A stretch of DNA of 64,000 nucleotides, taken from Patiria miniata (Eukaryota; Echinodermata; Asteroidea; Valvatida; Asterinidae). Both the position numbers and the translations under genes were made by a program. Numbering within the stretch: position 1 is the stretch's first letter; each line of letters opens with the position of its first letter. Positions 10,101 through 18,400 of the stretch are shown one piece after another. The notes beneath the pieces were generated by a model that worked only from the letters and a program-made list of their open reading frames with translations, did no database searches and had not been told where the DNA came from. Location of the stretch: positions 10,664,927-10,728,926 of the forward strand of contig NW_024037063.1 of the NCBI RefSeq assembly GCF_015706575.1. Direction: 5' to 3'.

Positions 10101-10969
10101 AGCTAGGCCATGACACTCCACCTAATAAATAATAAAATGAAACGTGAAGTCACAACCCCAAGCAATTTCAAAAGCCTGACCCCCACACGTACTTTGCTTT
10201 TTTCTTTTTATACAGTTGGGCAATGTGTCAGTCTCGCTGAAGTCCAAGACGTCCAATCAGACACCAAGCAAGAGTGCTGTGTCAAAGGTCACAAGGTCAA
10301 CCAGGTCAACTGTTACTCCCAGCAAACCTCAGAAGACAGCGACTCTTGGCAATGATCAACAGAACAAATCCAAGAAGAAGGAATTCAAGCAGATACTCAA
10401 GAAAAGAAAACGATCCGGTGAGTAATAAAACTTTCTTTAAAGCTATTCTTTCAATTATTGCGTCGGGTAATTTTAAGGTCAAGGAACCAGTCTGGCTGGC
10501 TTGTACCTGTGCACAGATGTGTAACTGATTGCAACAAAATGTGGACCAACTAAATGTGATAAATTGGGGACAGTATTTGAAAAAAAAATTTGCAGCGATG
10601 GTCGGCTGACCATCGTAGGAAATTAATATAACAATTCCACCTTTCTTGAAAATGTCAGCACACCAGGTGCCATGATTTTACAGGTGCTTTAAACTGTCAT
10701 TCAATCAAAGTCAAGTAAGGTATTTCATAATAATTTGGTAGTTTTGTTTTGTGATGTTTGCAAATGTTGTATATTGCGTTTAAGCACCTGATTGAGATTG
10801 GCCCGAGTTCAGTAGTTCACATCGTTGAGTTTGGCTAATTTCTCTTATTTTCTCAACAGATAAACTGGCTACAAATCTCTCCAATGAACTCACTCAGGCT
10901 ATGGACTTTCTTGGTAGCGCCAGCGACAAGGGTGACGAGCTCTACGACTTCAATGAAGATTTTGTGTAG
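1057..10969 (+). CDS. GNL3: GNL3/nucleostemin-type nucleolar GTPase, gene model (3' part, 7 exons)
   Basis: Joined exons: 1057-1168, 1932-1997, 3088-3230, 4788-4924, 6630-6850, 10216-10417 and 10860-10969. All junctions are GT-AG and the phases agree (0,0,2,1,0,1). The product starts inside the GTPase domain at the G3 motif DSPG. In the circularly permuted YlqF/nucleostemin class G3 comes last, so G4, G5, G1 and G2 must lie upstream of the window. It continues through the conserved tail of the GTPase fold (MLHYTIPDFNDVNEFL, KGGVPDVGKAARG, ISFYTHPPE). A very acidic stretch and a lysine-rich segment follow, and the protein ends in LYDFNEDFV, as nucleostemin proteins do. Known role of the family: nucleolar GTPases in large ribosomal subunit maturation and cell-cycle control. 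Vertebrates have GNL3 and GNL3L; which of these it matches best, or whether it is the single invertebrate ancestor, cannot be settled here. Confidence 0.85.
1169..1931. other. GNL3 intron, no feature
   Basis: There is no coding exon or repeat that I recognise. Around 1671-1770 the sequence is rich in CpG palindromes (gcgtacgcgtac) between two TTCAGATG motifs; the meaning is unknown. Confidence 0.4.
1932..1997 (+). CDS. GNL3: GNL3 exon (66 bp)
   Basis: This phase 0-0 exon encodes IEALDDPISPVEAILRRCNK plus QQ. The acceptor is tttacag and the donor CAG|gtatga. It matches the helical stretch after G3 in nucleostemin proteins. The donor lies about 60 bp before a SINE in the next intron. Confidence 0.85.
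2060..2322 (+). mobile_element. tRNA-derived SINE (plus orientation)
   Basis: The head has an A-box-like TGGCATAAAGG and a B-box-like GGTTCACATCC. The body (gggcaagccacttcacctcc, gagtataaatgggtacc, ggactggcatcccatccagg, cagtcgtttcatgcc) is shared in reverse orientation with 51235-51510. The divergence between the two shows an old family. It lies in a GNL3 intron. Confidence 0.75.
2421..2834. mobile_element. TTAA-flanked piggyBac-type MITE
   Basis: The ends are TTAACCCTAA (2421-2430) and TTAGGGTTAA (2825-2834), each including a TTAA target site. Inside, the motif CTCAATCCTGCAAA followed by TCCTCC occurs four times in direct orientation (near 2459, 2510, 2570, 2769) and once inverted near 2800. 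It has no transposase ORF. Confidence 0.65.
3088..3230 (+). CDS. GNL3: GNL3 exon, end of GTPase fold
   Basis: It starts after tgcgcag in phase 0 and ends AATAG|gtcagt in phase 2. It encodes IMLHYTIPDFNDVNEFL, LAKRQGKLKKGGVPDVGKAA and TLMDWN. The KKGGVPD and (D/E)W motifs are characteristic of the family. Confidence 0.9.
3231..4257. other. GNL3 intron with repeated GTCACGTGTGTGAC motif
   Basis: The near-palindrome GTCACGTGTGTGAC occurs near 3539 and 3727, with a variant (GTCACATGTGTGAC) near 3750 and a partial copy near 3359. Such spacing suggests a degraded transposon, but no end repeats could be fixed. Poly-C and poly-T runs lie at 3902-3912 and about 4015. Confidence 0.3.
4258..4690 (-). 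mobile_element. tRNA-derived SINE, split by a MITE
   Basis: Read on the minus strand it has an A box TGGTGTCGCGG and a B box GGTTCGATTCC in a tRNA-like head, then a body that passes TTGGGTTTTCAGTCCCTACC. The tRNA-like head is interrupted by the MITE at 4470-4604. The outer limits are approximate. Confidence 0.6.
4470..4604. mobile_element. Short TIR MITE inside a SINE
   Basis: Perfect terminal inverted repeats of 25 bp start with CCCGGTTCATACTTCACGCG and end with its complement. The interior is only 85 bp and contains further inverted GCGAAGCGAAATT copies. The target-site duplication is unclear. Confidence 0.75.
4788..4924 (+). CDS. GNL3: GNL3 exon (SFYTHPPE segment)
   Basis: The acceptor is ttgacag and the donor GGAG|gtagag, in phase 1. 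It encodes GRISFYTHPPEQ, then AKIISEMGRAFDIGSLE and DDKQTLG. The tyrosine/His-Pro-Pro segment follows the GTPase domain in nucleostemin relatives. Confidence 0.88.
4925..5427. other. GNL3 intron, no defined feature
   Basis: The sequence contains degenerate inverted fragments around 5240-5400 (ttaagacgag / cttagcattttg) suggesting an old transposon. No ends were fixed. ORFs here have no recognised similarity. Confidence 0.3.
5612..5824 (-). pseudogene. Possible piggyBac transposase N-terminal remnant
   Basis: A 70-residue ORF with an Asp/Glu/Asn-rich start (ISELDGESEDENWDADTND) lies within the TTAA-flanked element. Acidic N-termini are common in piggyBac-derived transposases, but there is no catalytic DDD region here. 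The assignment rests mainly on position. Confidence 0.3.
6071..6440. repeat. Minisatellite of about 44 bp with palindrome CCTCGTACATGTACGAGG
   Basis: Nine copies of the 18-bp palindrome (a few with one change) are spaced about 44 bp apart. Two spacer types alternate: TTGGCGATTTTCAGCACGAA and TTGGCGCTTTTGTACTAACA. Every copy can form a hairpin. The ORFs that run through it are by-products of the repeat. Confidence 0.85.
6630..6850 (+). CDS. GNL3: GNL3 acidic exon
   Basis: The acceptor accaccag at 6629 was chosen because it keeps the phase-1 frame and restores the conserved RPSNTILVESAGLTMG segment. An AG at 6500 would give an unrelated frame. After this the exon encodes a long Asp/Glu-rich low-complexity stretch (EGDDDDDDEKAEF) ending TEDAQ|gtgatg in phase 0. 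Such acidic regions are usual in nucleolar proteins. Confidence 0.85.
6851..7983. other. GNL3 intron, mostly unassigned
   Basis: A possible old TIR element runs from about 7152 (TTAAAGGGTCCATT) to about 7714 (its imperfect complement), with several mismatches. Nothing coding is recognised. Confidence 0.25.
7984..8498. mobile_element. Harbinger-like MITE, TAA target duplication
   Basis: The ends are GGGACCGTGACCATTCAGCC and the complement of GGGCCTGTGACCATTCAGCC. The inverted repeats extend about 45 bp with a few mismatches through a GGGCCCCCCGGTA stretch. TAA lies directly outside both ends. GGG ends with a three-base TWA duplication are typical of PIF/Harbinger. No ORF of interest. Confidence 0.65.
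8602..9497. mobile_element. Nested TIR element with 6-bp target duplication
   Basis: Perfect terminal inverted repeats CATAGCTGCCAACT (8602-8615) and AGTTGGCAGCTATG (9484-9497) are flanked on both sides by TTAATG (8596-8601 and 9498-9503). The interior contains a remnant with a Cys-x2-Cys finger. The duplication length does not settle the superfamily (hAT and P elements usually make 8 bp). Confidence 0.7.
9046..9279 (+). pseudogene. Degenerate BED-type zinc finger of a transposase
   Basis: The translation RKDKSACVCKVCWRDISIAY followed by GGPKSLLCKN resembles the start of BED-like fingers of hAT transposases (Cys-x2-Cys, then an IS-x2-GG motif), but the expected histidines are lost. It lies inside the nested TIR element. 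I see no further transposase domain. Confidence 0.35.
9780..10113 (-). mobile_element. tRNA-derived SINE (minus orientation)
   Basis: On the minus strand: A box TGGCCTAGCTG, B box GGTTCGAGCCC, then CCCTTGAGCAAGGCACTTAA and CTTCGTCCTTCGGATGGGAC. This head-and-body combination is a SINE type I associate with echinoderm and amphioxus genomes (established knowledge, not checked). The 3' limit is approximate. Confidence 0.7.
10216..10417 (+). CDS. GNL3: GNL3 basic exon
   Basis: The acceptor is tatacag and the donor TCCG|gtgagt, in phase 1. It encodes a Ser/Thr/Lys-rich linker and then a strongly basic cluster, NKSKKKEFKQILKKRKRS. This is probably a nuclear/nucleolar localisation signal, by inference from charge alone. 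Confidence 0.8.
10860..10969 (+). CDS. GNL3: GNL3 last coding exon with stop
   Basis: It starts after ctcaacag and completes an Asp codon. It encodes DKLATNLSNELTQAMDFLG, then the acidic-aromatic tail LYDFNEDFV and TAG at 10967-10969. The tail matches nucleostemin C-termini. No AATAAA is visible in the next 90 bases. Confidence 0.85.
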
Positions 10970-11060
10970 ATGACAGGCCGACTACTCAGCCCAGTCAGCC
11001 TCACATTTTTACAAATCAATGACTCATTGATGATTTCATATGATTTTAAATGATTTCTCT

Positions 11061-11228
11061 GTTAACCCTTTCCTTACGATGGGCGACTTTTGCGACAAGA
11101 ACTACCCCCCTGCTGATTCCCATGGGCAACTTTAGTCGACCAGGAAACCACACACAGAACACACTCAACACAGATATATTTACTACTTTTCAGAAAGGTG
11201 GCATGTTGATATGTTTGGCCGCCCAAAC
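11061..11228. other. Intergenic flank, no feature
   Basis: It starts with a single TTAACCCTTT that resembles a piggyBac-type end, but no partner was found. The rest is unassigned. Confidence 0.25.
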
Positions 11229-11551
11229 TTTACACGGATCACAAAAAAGTTCAGTGTTCTTTCAGCAAAACGAAAACAAATCACATAAGGATGTGTGTGT
11301 GAACTGTTTTCGGTTTGCTGAAAGAACAGACACATTTTTTGTGATCCGTGGACAGAACTTTAAATCGGTGGTTGTGTTTAAAACTCCGTAACTTGAAAAG
11401 TACATGAGTGATTTTAATGATTCTTGTACTAAAAGAAGGCTTATGAATTGGGCTTTTATATCCTAGGTTTTGAAAGTGCTACATGCAGAACTTCACTAAA
11501 ACAATGGTCCCGACATTTGGGTTTCGTTTTTTTTTTTTTTACTCACCCTGT
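11229..11551. mobile_element. Second copy of the foldback MITE (left end truncated)
   Basis: It shares CACGGATCACAAAAAAG, AAGTACATGAGTGATTT and the ACTCACCCTGT end (11541-11551) with the element at 272-709. It retains the hairpin centre (GTGTTCTTTCAGCAAAAC near 11250, its complement near 11320) but lacks the left ACAGGGTGAGT end. Confidence 0.75.
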
Positions 11552-11558
11552 ACACTTG

Positions 11559-11668
11559 TTGCCTACTGTGGCAGGGTCCATAGTGTTTTGTACGCCCGAG
11601 GGTGCCATTTACCCCCCCCCCCCCCCCGGGGGTAAAAAAACCATGAACTCTGTCACAGCAGGCAACTA
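11559..11668. repeat. Small inverted-repeat element around a C-run
   Basis: GTTGCCTACTGTGGCAGGGT at 11559 pairs with the segment ending at 11668 (complement GTTGCCTGCTGTGACAGAGT). The middle is a run of about 15 C followed by G. It is likely a MITE remnant. Confidence 0.45.
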
Positions 11669-12930
11669 TTGTTTTGTTATACCACGGTAATAGATTACTG
11701 TGGGTCTCTTCCTGTTGCACTACAGACTTGGTAAACTTTTCGCACAGAATTTTCCATTTTTCTTTGTACGGATGCTGTCCTGTTCAAAAATCAAATTTCT
11801 GATCTTGTCTCTGGAACGAGAGAGAAACCTCTTCTTTGGAGGCGACCTGTTGTCATCTGCCGACATTATTACGGTGAAATTACGGTGAATTTTGCACAGT
11901 TAAAAAAAGCAGACGAACAGTGACGCATGATGTAACTAACAATGGCGGTCATAGCAGAAATAGTGCTTCACTGTCCCCCATGGCACATCTCAAAAAAACA
12001 TACATCCATTTACGTAGTACCAGCGTACTACAACCTCGAACCTGAGGTCACACGCCTATAATACAACGCGGTGGAAACAACATTTTCAACAACGGGGAAG
12101 AAAAGGGTAATGTACCCTGTGGGGTACATCACTCATGTACCACGCGTGCACGGCCTACATCGCTGTACATGCGTGTTTGTGGCATGAAACATGATCGATG
12201 ATGGACCAATAAAAATTCACAATCTATTACAAAGGTATAACAACAATTTTGTTCTGAACTAATTGCATAGGCCTTGCGCATTTTCCATAAAGATGTTTTC
12301 ACATAGATATTCAATTGTTCACCTGTTGAGTACAAAATTAATGATGGGTACATTTTGATTTTCAAATTAGTTTTACAGACTTTTGCATAATCAGTTTCCA
12401 AAAATAGTTGGATATTTTATTGGACATTCTCTTAAGAATGTTTCCAAATTCAAATAAATTACAAAACTTAATTTCCTAATTTTAATCAGTAATTTTCCTA
12501 GCTGTCTCCAACAGTTATTTAAATAACATATTTTTTTTTTGGTTTCCAAAATAAGTAGCGTAAACAATCTTGTTTAATCATGAAACCAATCTAATAAATA
12601 CTAGATTGCATCTGTGGAAATAATCTGCTTCAGTGAAATGGTTTTCTACACTTTTATATCCCCCCCCCCAGAAAAAAATGAGAATGGCAAATGTTTGAAT
12701 TTGGGTCCCTAAATGCTACAAAGAAATGTATGAATGAATCCGATTGGATCACATAAACGAAGCGTTCTGCACAAACATTTCATTGATTGAGCTAAAACGG
12801 GTGAAGGGTAAATGAACGTACATGTTGCGGTGCGATGTGTCCCTTTTTGGCATGCGAGATAAGCTAAGCTATGCTGCTGCGACCACCAAAGGCGAATAAT
12901 TGAGTTGGGCGACGATAGGCCCCGTGTCGT
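11669..12930. other. Intergenic DNA, nothing recognised
   Basis: AT-rich sequence with homopolymer runs (about 12530 T, 12661-12670 C). I see no exon, tRNA or clear repeat. Confidence 0.4.
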
Positions 12931-13904
12931 GCCAAAAACCGTCCGGTGCCAAATAGTGTCCGCTAATTAGCATAATGCGATCTGATTGGTCATGCGTCAC
13001 ATTGTTTACGGACGCTTGCCAAATAGTGTCCGCGCTTAGCGTGCATCCTATTGCGTGCCTTGTCGAGCTGTCAATACATCGTATAGAAAAAATCTCTTTT
13101 CACCTGAATTTGCTTTTTACAATCTGTTTTAACGTTTTCCTTGTTATCTGGATAACTATTTGACTGGGTTTCCCTAATACTAATAATGCAAAATGTTTGT
13201 GTGTTTTTTTGCGTCAGTTCACCTGATTGGCATGCAGTACGTACGTAGGCCTATATCGCCGTGTGAAGTGTGTGTAGTACACGTACTGTGCTGCGTGTAG
13301 CATTATAACCAAAGTTATATTTTACGGTTTCTCCCACCTATACTGTCCGATTTTTCCTGCCAAATATTGTCCGATTTTTCCTGCCAAACTGTCCGATTCC
13401 TCCTGCCAAATATTGTCCGATTCCCCCTGCCAAATACTGTCCAATTTTTCCTGCCAAATACTGTCCGATTTTTCCTGCTAAACAGTGTCCGATTCCCCCT
13501 GCCAAATAGTGTCCGATTTCCCTGCCGGCGAAAAAAATGTCCGATTTTTCTTACTAAATACTGTCCGATTCCCCCTGCCAAATATTGTCTGATTCCCCCG
13601 CCACTGAATATTGTCCAATTTTTCCTGCCAACAAATACTGTCCGATTCCCCGCCCTGCCAAATATTGTCCGATTCCCCCTTGCAAAATACTGTCCGATTT
13701 TTCCTGCAAATACTGTCCGATTTTTCCAGCTTAATACTGTCTGGCACTGGACGTACGTACGTGCGCCCTTGTTCTCGCTCGATCGACGGCGCCCGGACAA
13801 TATTTGGCACCGGACACTATTTGGCATGTATTACATGCCAAATAGTGTCTGGCGCCTACCGCGCATGCTCAGCGGACACTATTTGGCACCGGACGATTTT
13901 TGGC
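12931..13904. mobile_element. TIR element containing a 24-bp satellite
   Basis: Terminal inverted repeats of 34 bp with one mismatch (12931-12964 and 13871-13904) start GCCAAAAACCGTCCGGTGCC and continue with AAATAGTGTCC. The interior holds the satellite at 13340-13740. Copies of the same GCCAAATAGTGTCC word are direct on the left (12949, 13019) and inverted on the right (13800-13890), so ends and satellite share an origin. No transposase. Confidence 0.7.
13340..13740. repeat. Satellite of about 24 bp (TGTCCGATTTTTCCTGCCAA)
   Basis: About 16 copies of TGTCCGATT(TTTC/CCCC)CTGCCAAATA run in tandem with small length changes. The ORFs on both strands here are products of the repeat period and are not genes. 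Confidence 0.85.
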
Positions 13905-13909
13905 CTGAA

Positions 13910-14638
13910 CCAACCTCGTCCCCAGTATCGTTTCGGTTTTGCGGTAACACCATGTGGTAATAACTACTGCTTAGAAGATATTAGTTCTGAGAAGAACTTG
14001 TCCTGCTTATTATCAACTTGCTAAGTAGTTTTCTCAGAACTAATATCTTCTAAGCAGTAGTTATTACCACATGGTGTTACCGCAAAACCGAAACGATACC
14101 GATACCCCACCATGCAAAGCCTCAAATCTCGTCCCCAGTGCTTACTTTATTTCCAACCGCGTTTCCAATAGTAAACCCTGGATAGGAAACTTTCTTCCTG
14201 TATCCTGATTGGATACCGCAATTGGCTAGTAATGGATTTGTATCGTGTACTTGGTGCTATATATTCACAACGTGCAGTACGTGTTTTCGCGATCATTCGT
14301 CCACGCCTTCTCGAAAATACTAATTTCCTTTCCAATTTGCTCATATTAATATGAAATATGATACTGCATGTTGTATCGATAAGATCGTAACAGTTTGATT
14401 TCAAAAATCGTGTTTTCGTAACTCACGCCGTGCTCGCGCTGCTACGAATTGACTCTGTTTTTACCCCAGACACCGCATACAAAAACAAACGCTAATGTGT
14501 AACGCATATCCAGGCACCAGACTGTTCCTCATTTGCATACGTGTGCAAAAATCTTGCACATGCAAATGATCCAATATCAGGGTGAGAGGGCCGGTAGTGG
14601 TGGGCGCGTACTGCTCGACACCCTGGGGACGAGGTTGG
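13910..14638. mobile_element. TIR element with ends CCAACCTCGTCCCCAG
   Basis: CCAACCTCGTCCCCAG at 13910-13925 and its exact complement at 14623-14638 form the ends. CCTGAA lies just outside the left end and one base outside the right end, a possible target duplication. The left quarter is a long perfect palindrome. Confidence 0.6.
13925..14099. repeat. Perfect palindrome, 69-bp arms and 37-bp loop
   Basis: Arm 13925-13993 (starting GTATCGTTTCGGTTTTGCGG) is the exact reverse complement of 14031-14099. I found no mismatch in the arms. It could form a cruciform, or a long hairpin in RNA. Confidence 0.9.
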
Positions 14639-15401
14639 CCCTGAACCTGCTCGCATGAGGATGTGCGCATGCGTGTGAACCATTTGCTGAGGTATGTTAC
14701 CAATCGTACGCCAAATAAGGCATTCCTGCAAATCTGTTAGTGGAAAATGGAAGCATTTAGGGACATCCAGAAAAATGGGGGATTGGGAGACTTTAGGAGA
14801 CAGTAAAAAAAAAAATACTATGCTCCTATTAATTGAGTTTATAATAATTTAGTGTTCTGTGGTTATAAAGTTCCCTCACTGTTCTAATAGGTACAAGGTA
14901 ACAGATCAATAAAGCTAGCACTTTATATGCTACCCCAGCCCAATAATATTTTCGTCCGTTTGAATGTGACGTCACAATATACTGCACATGCGCAGTACAC
15001 TCACATGTTCGAGGGTGCACGAGAACTGAAAATATAATTAGAGCTATGTCACCGATGCTGCTTCGTTTTTATTTATGGGCACTTGGCATTTATGACCCGG
15101 ACGTTTGGAGCCTATTCTAAACGTCATTAAGTTTCTATAGCCCTACAAAACTACATATTTCCTTTGGTTCATCATACAGGTCCAAAAGTTTAGTCTATTG
15201 GTTATGCTCTTGAAAAGTTCCAAGTAAATAGCATGGCTAGTTTCGATTTCAGGATCTGAAAGGGCCGCAAAGCGATGAAAAACAAACAAAAACCACCATA
15301 TAAATGAAGGAACTAGGCCAACTACCATCATTCTTTCACAACACGCGAGCAGAAGATCAGACGAACGCATTGGAATAAAATAGAGTCACCGAACCAGGAT
15401 A
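14639..15401. other. Region upstream of the adhesion GPCR start
   Basis: It should contain the promoter and 5' UTR of the receptor gene if the start at 15402 is right. No TATA box or other element can be defended. Confidence 0.3.
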
Positions 15402-15477
15402 ATGGGAGCGGTACCGCCCATTGCATGTGCAGTCATATACCTTTTGGCCTTATTCAGCCATGTAGTAGACGCTGAAG
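15402..15477 (+). CDS. Signal-peptide exon, probable start of the adhesion GPCR
   Basis: ATG at 15402 opens a 25-residue peptide: MGAVPP, a hydrophobic core [12 protein letters not shown], then SHVVDAE with a likely cleavage after VDA. It ends GAAG|gtaagg in phase 1, exactly the phase needed by the HYR exons. This ATG was chosen because the peptide is a textbook secretion signal. Its membership of the gene is an inference. Confidence 0.6.
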
Positions 15478-18400
15478 GTAAGGGATGTTTTTTCTACATT
15501 TCCAATATGTCAAAATTATGATTTTAACCCGAGGATAGTGTGTACACGTATCATTTATTATTTGACGAGATTTGTAGTCGCTGAAAAATATATTTCCGCC
15601 CTAGTTTGCAAAAGGATAACATTCATTACCTGCTGGAGACGCGATATCAGCTAATCGACCATTTAAAATGGTTTTCAAGCGGAAAATGTTCAAATGAATA
15701 TAAATTTTCTTTTGATGACGATACACGTCATGCCAAAATCGCGTTTATCAATCGTTCGGCCCACCCAGTCAATTAAAAACAAATCAATAATGACACTGGA
15801 TATTTTTATTTGGGTAATATACCATTAAAAGGTGTCGATTGCCAACAGACGTAAAATAGGCCACGCTTGTTTTTTTTTTCTATTGAAACCAATTTTTATA
15901 ACAATATTTCGACATTAAGGAAGCAAATGGTGTGTCGTATTCGTTAACATTTTCCTTTTAATCGGACCAGGAAAGGAAAAAAAACGACGACGAGTGTCCG
16001 ATGTTTAACACATTCGGTACTAGGCTGCGTATCGAAATAATCATGATTTGACCACTTGTTAAAGACTTTGTGTATAAATCAATCTTTATTTATAATTATG
16101 TAAATCAATTTAATTGTGATCTATGTCTCACATACCACTCGGCCGGTATGTGGGACACCGACGTGCTATTCCGTGTTCTACCTGCGCTCGCGGAATAATA
16201 CTACAAAACGAGGTGATTTGCATGATATATTCTAATAATTATGTTTTAGTTTTATTATAGGTTTTTTCCCAGTTATTCCCCAAAACTATATTTCAATTTC
16301 GTTTAATGAAATCATCGAGCTCAATTCTTAAACCACTTGATTCTATTTTGTCTGACCCTTTTATGGGCGGGCCATGACATTAAAAAGAGGGGTGGGGTTT
16401 CGCCCGCAAAAAATGGGGCCACATGTTAAAAAAGTGGGGGTAAATGATGTTAAAGGGGCACTAGGTCCTGAAATGTCATGTTTTGGATTGTTTACTTTTA
16501 ATCATGAGCTTGAAAGGAATCCAACCTAATGTTTTACCGTTCCCGAGAAAAGACGAAAAAACCCCGGTTGTTTACATCGGACACGACGGAGCACCATTAG
16601 GCCAAAAATAAAAGTCTCCGGTTTCTGGTATGCGCGCGCGTCGCCGTAGCCATGCGCGGCGGCAAAATGAAAACGTTTTTTTTTAAATGAAAGATGATGT
16701 CTCAAAACCGCCAAACTCACTGTTAAAGGGAAAATACATTTTCCGCAATTGCGTGCGGAGGGACTTCCCTCAATGAGAAATAATTTTGCGGAGAGCTCGA
16801 GTGGGCGATCGATGAGAAATTCGGACACATGTAGGAGAATGCTGTACGCTAATGTCAGGAACTCAGGAATGACAACCCTGCTTCCTGAAGTGAGACAGAA
16901 TGGTACAATTTCGGGGGACTAAAGTTCCAGGAATACAGAATGTACACCACTCCATGTACATGCATTGAGACATCCTAACATTTGGGACTGACTGACCCTG
17001 GGGGTTTTGTTTTGGGGGTTTTCTATTCCTACCTCCATGATATGACTAAGCATCCGATTGGTAATAAACCGTAGTGATCGAGAAGTGATTGATTGGTATC
17101 CAGCTTTCATCCGTGGTTAATCAAGGACGGATCCCAGCCCTAGAATTATAGTAGGGTAGATCACCACAGTAAAAATGGCGTCGTAGACAGGATGCTGGGA
17201 GTGATTGTCATCAAGCTACCTCTACCGAAGAGACCCCCAGAGTCGGACTGGATGATGGCATGAGGCCATACGCCGGTATCGGCGTGTAGCCACTTTGACA
17301 TTTTGTCATGTAGTTGTACTTGTGTGACGAGCACAAGTCTGTTTGTATTGTTGGCATATGCCAACTTGTTTTCATTGTGTACAGCCATGGGTATTGTTGT
17401 ATAACCCTGCTATGTCAGACTTTTTGACAAACTCACTATTTTGGCTCACAACAGAAGATTTTGTGTAGTGTGTTGTTGGAAAGTGCCAACATTTTGTATT
17501 CACGTACTACTTGTAAGGTGTGCTACAGAAATTTTCAGAGAAATTGCAGCCTAGAATATTCTTTTGTATTGGTGCGCTTTCACTGATCTATCCAGGGAAT
17601 TTTTGCATTTGCATCCCCTGTTGACTCTTGTATACAGCTTGTTTGTATTGTATGGGTCTACTCTTTTCTGTCCAATTTGTTCCGAGGTGGAAATCTGTCA
17701 ACATTTTACCTTCCTGCTTTGTATGCATGGAATTCTAGTTCTAAATTTGTAGAACTATATTTGTACTCACTGTTGAGTGGTTTTGTGAATAACCCATTGT
17801 GAGATTTTGTTTGGCAATTTCACCAGAATATTTGGGACCTTGTAGAGACATATTTTGTGGTCAGTGAATAGTTCACTTTCATGGCTAGGCTTTTCCTTAT
17901 GTTTTGACTGGATTTTCCCTCTTAAGCGTACACATTTTGATTGCATATATTGCATCTAGTCTTATTGTAGACATGTGACATTTTGTATTTGAATTTGGCC
18001 CTGATTGTGTTTACATCAGCTGAGATTCTTTGAAGCTAATAACTTTGGTTTGAATTATGGCCACAAATGAGGTCTTGGTAAATGTTGTTGTGGAATCTCA
18101 TAGAGCCTTTATTGATACTATTGTTGGAGCACTGAAAGGTATCAGTTGTCCAGTGCCTCCGCAAATTCAAGATTTGAAATGTGATCAATCAAGTTGGGAA
18201 AGTGACCCACCTGTTGTAGAAAGGGCAAAGTGTAGTCCATATGGCCCAGCAATTATATCTGATTGTGACATAGATGTAGATCACTTTAGTTCAAGTGACC
18301 ATGATAGTCTGTTACCACTACTCGAAAGTCAAAAATACTTAATCGAGTTAGTAAACATTTTGGTTTTGCAGCAGCAACAAATTAATGAGCAGTTAGATGA

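Noticed and set aside
11061..11160. A further TTAA piggyBac-type element starting TTAACCCTTT
   Set aside because: No matching inverted end with TTAA was found downstream before the next element.
13315..14024. Overlapping ORFs of 110-197 residues on both strands
   Set aside because: Low-complexity translations of the 24-bp satellite with no start context or domain.
16919..17110. 63-residue minus-strand ORF, repeated at 19815-20006
   Set aside because: It is identical in both LTRs only because they are direct repeats; there is no sign of coding selection.
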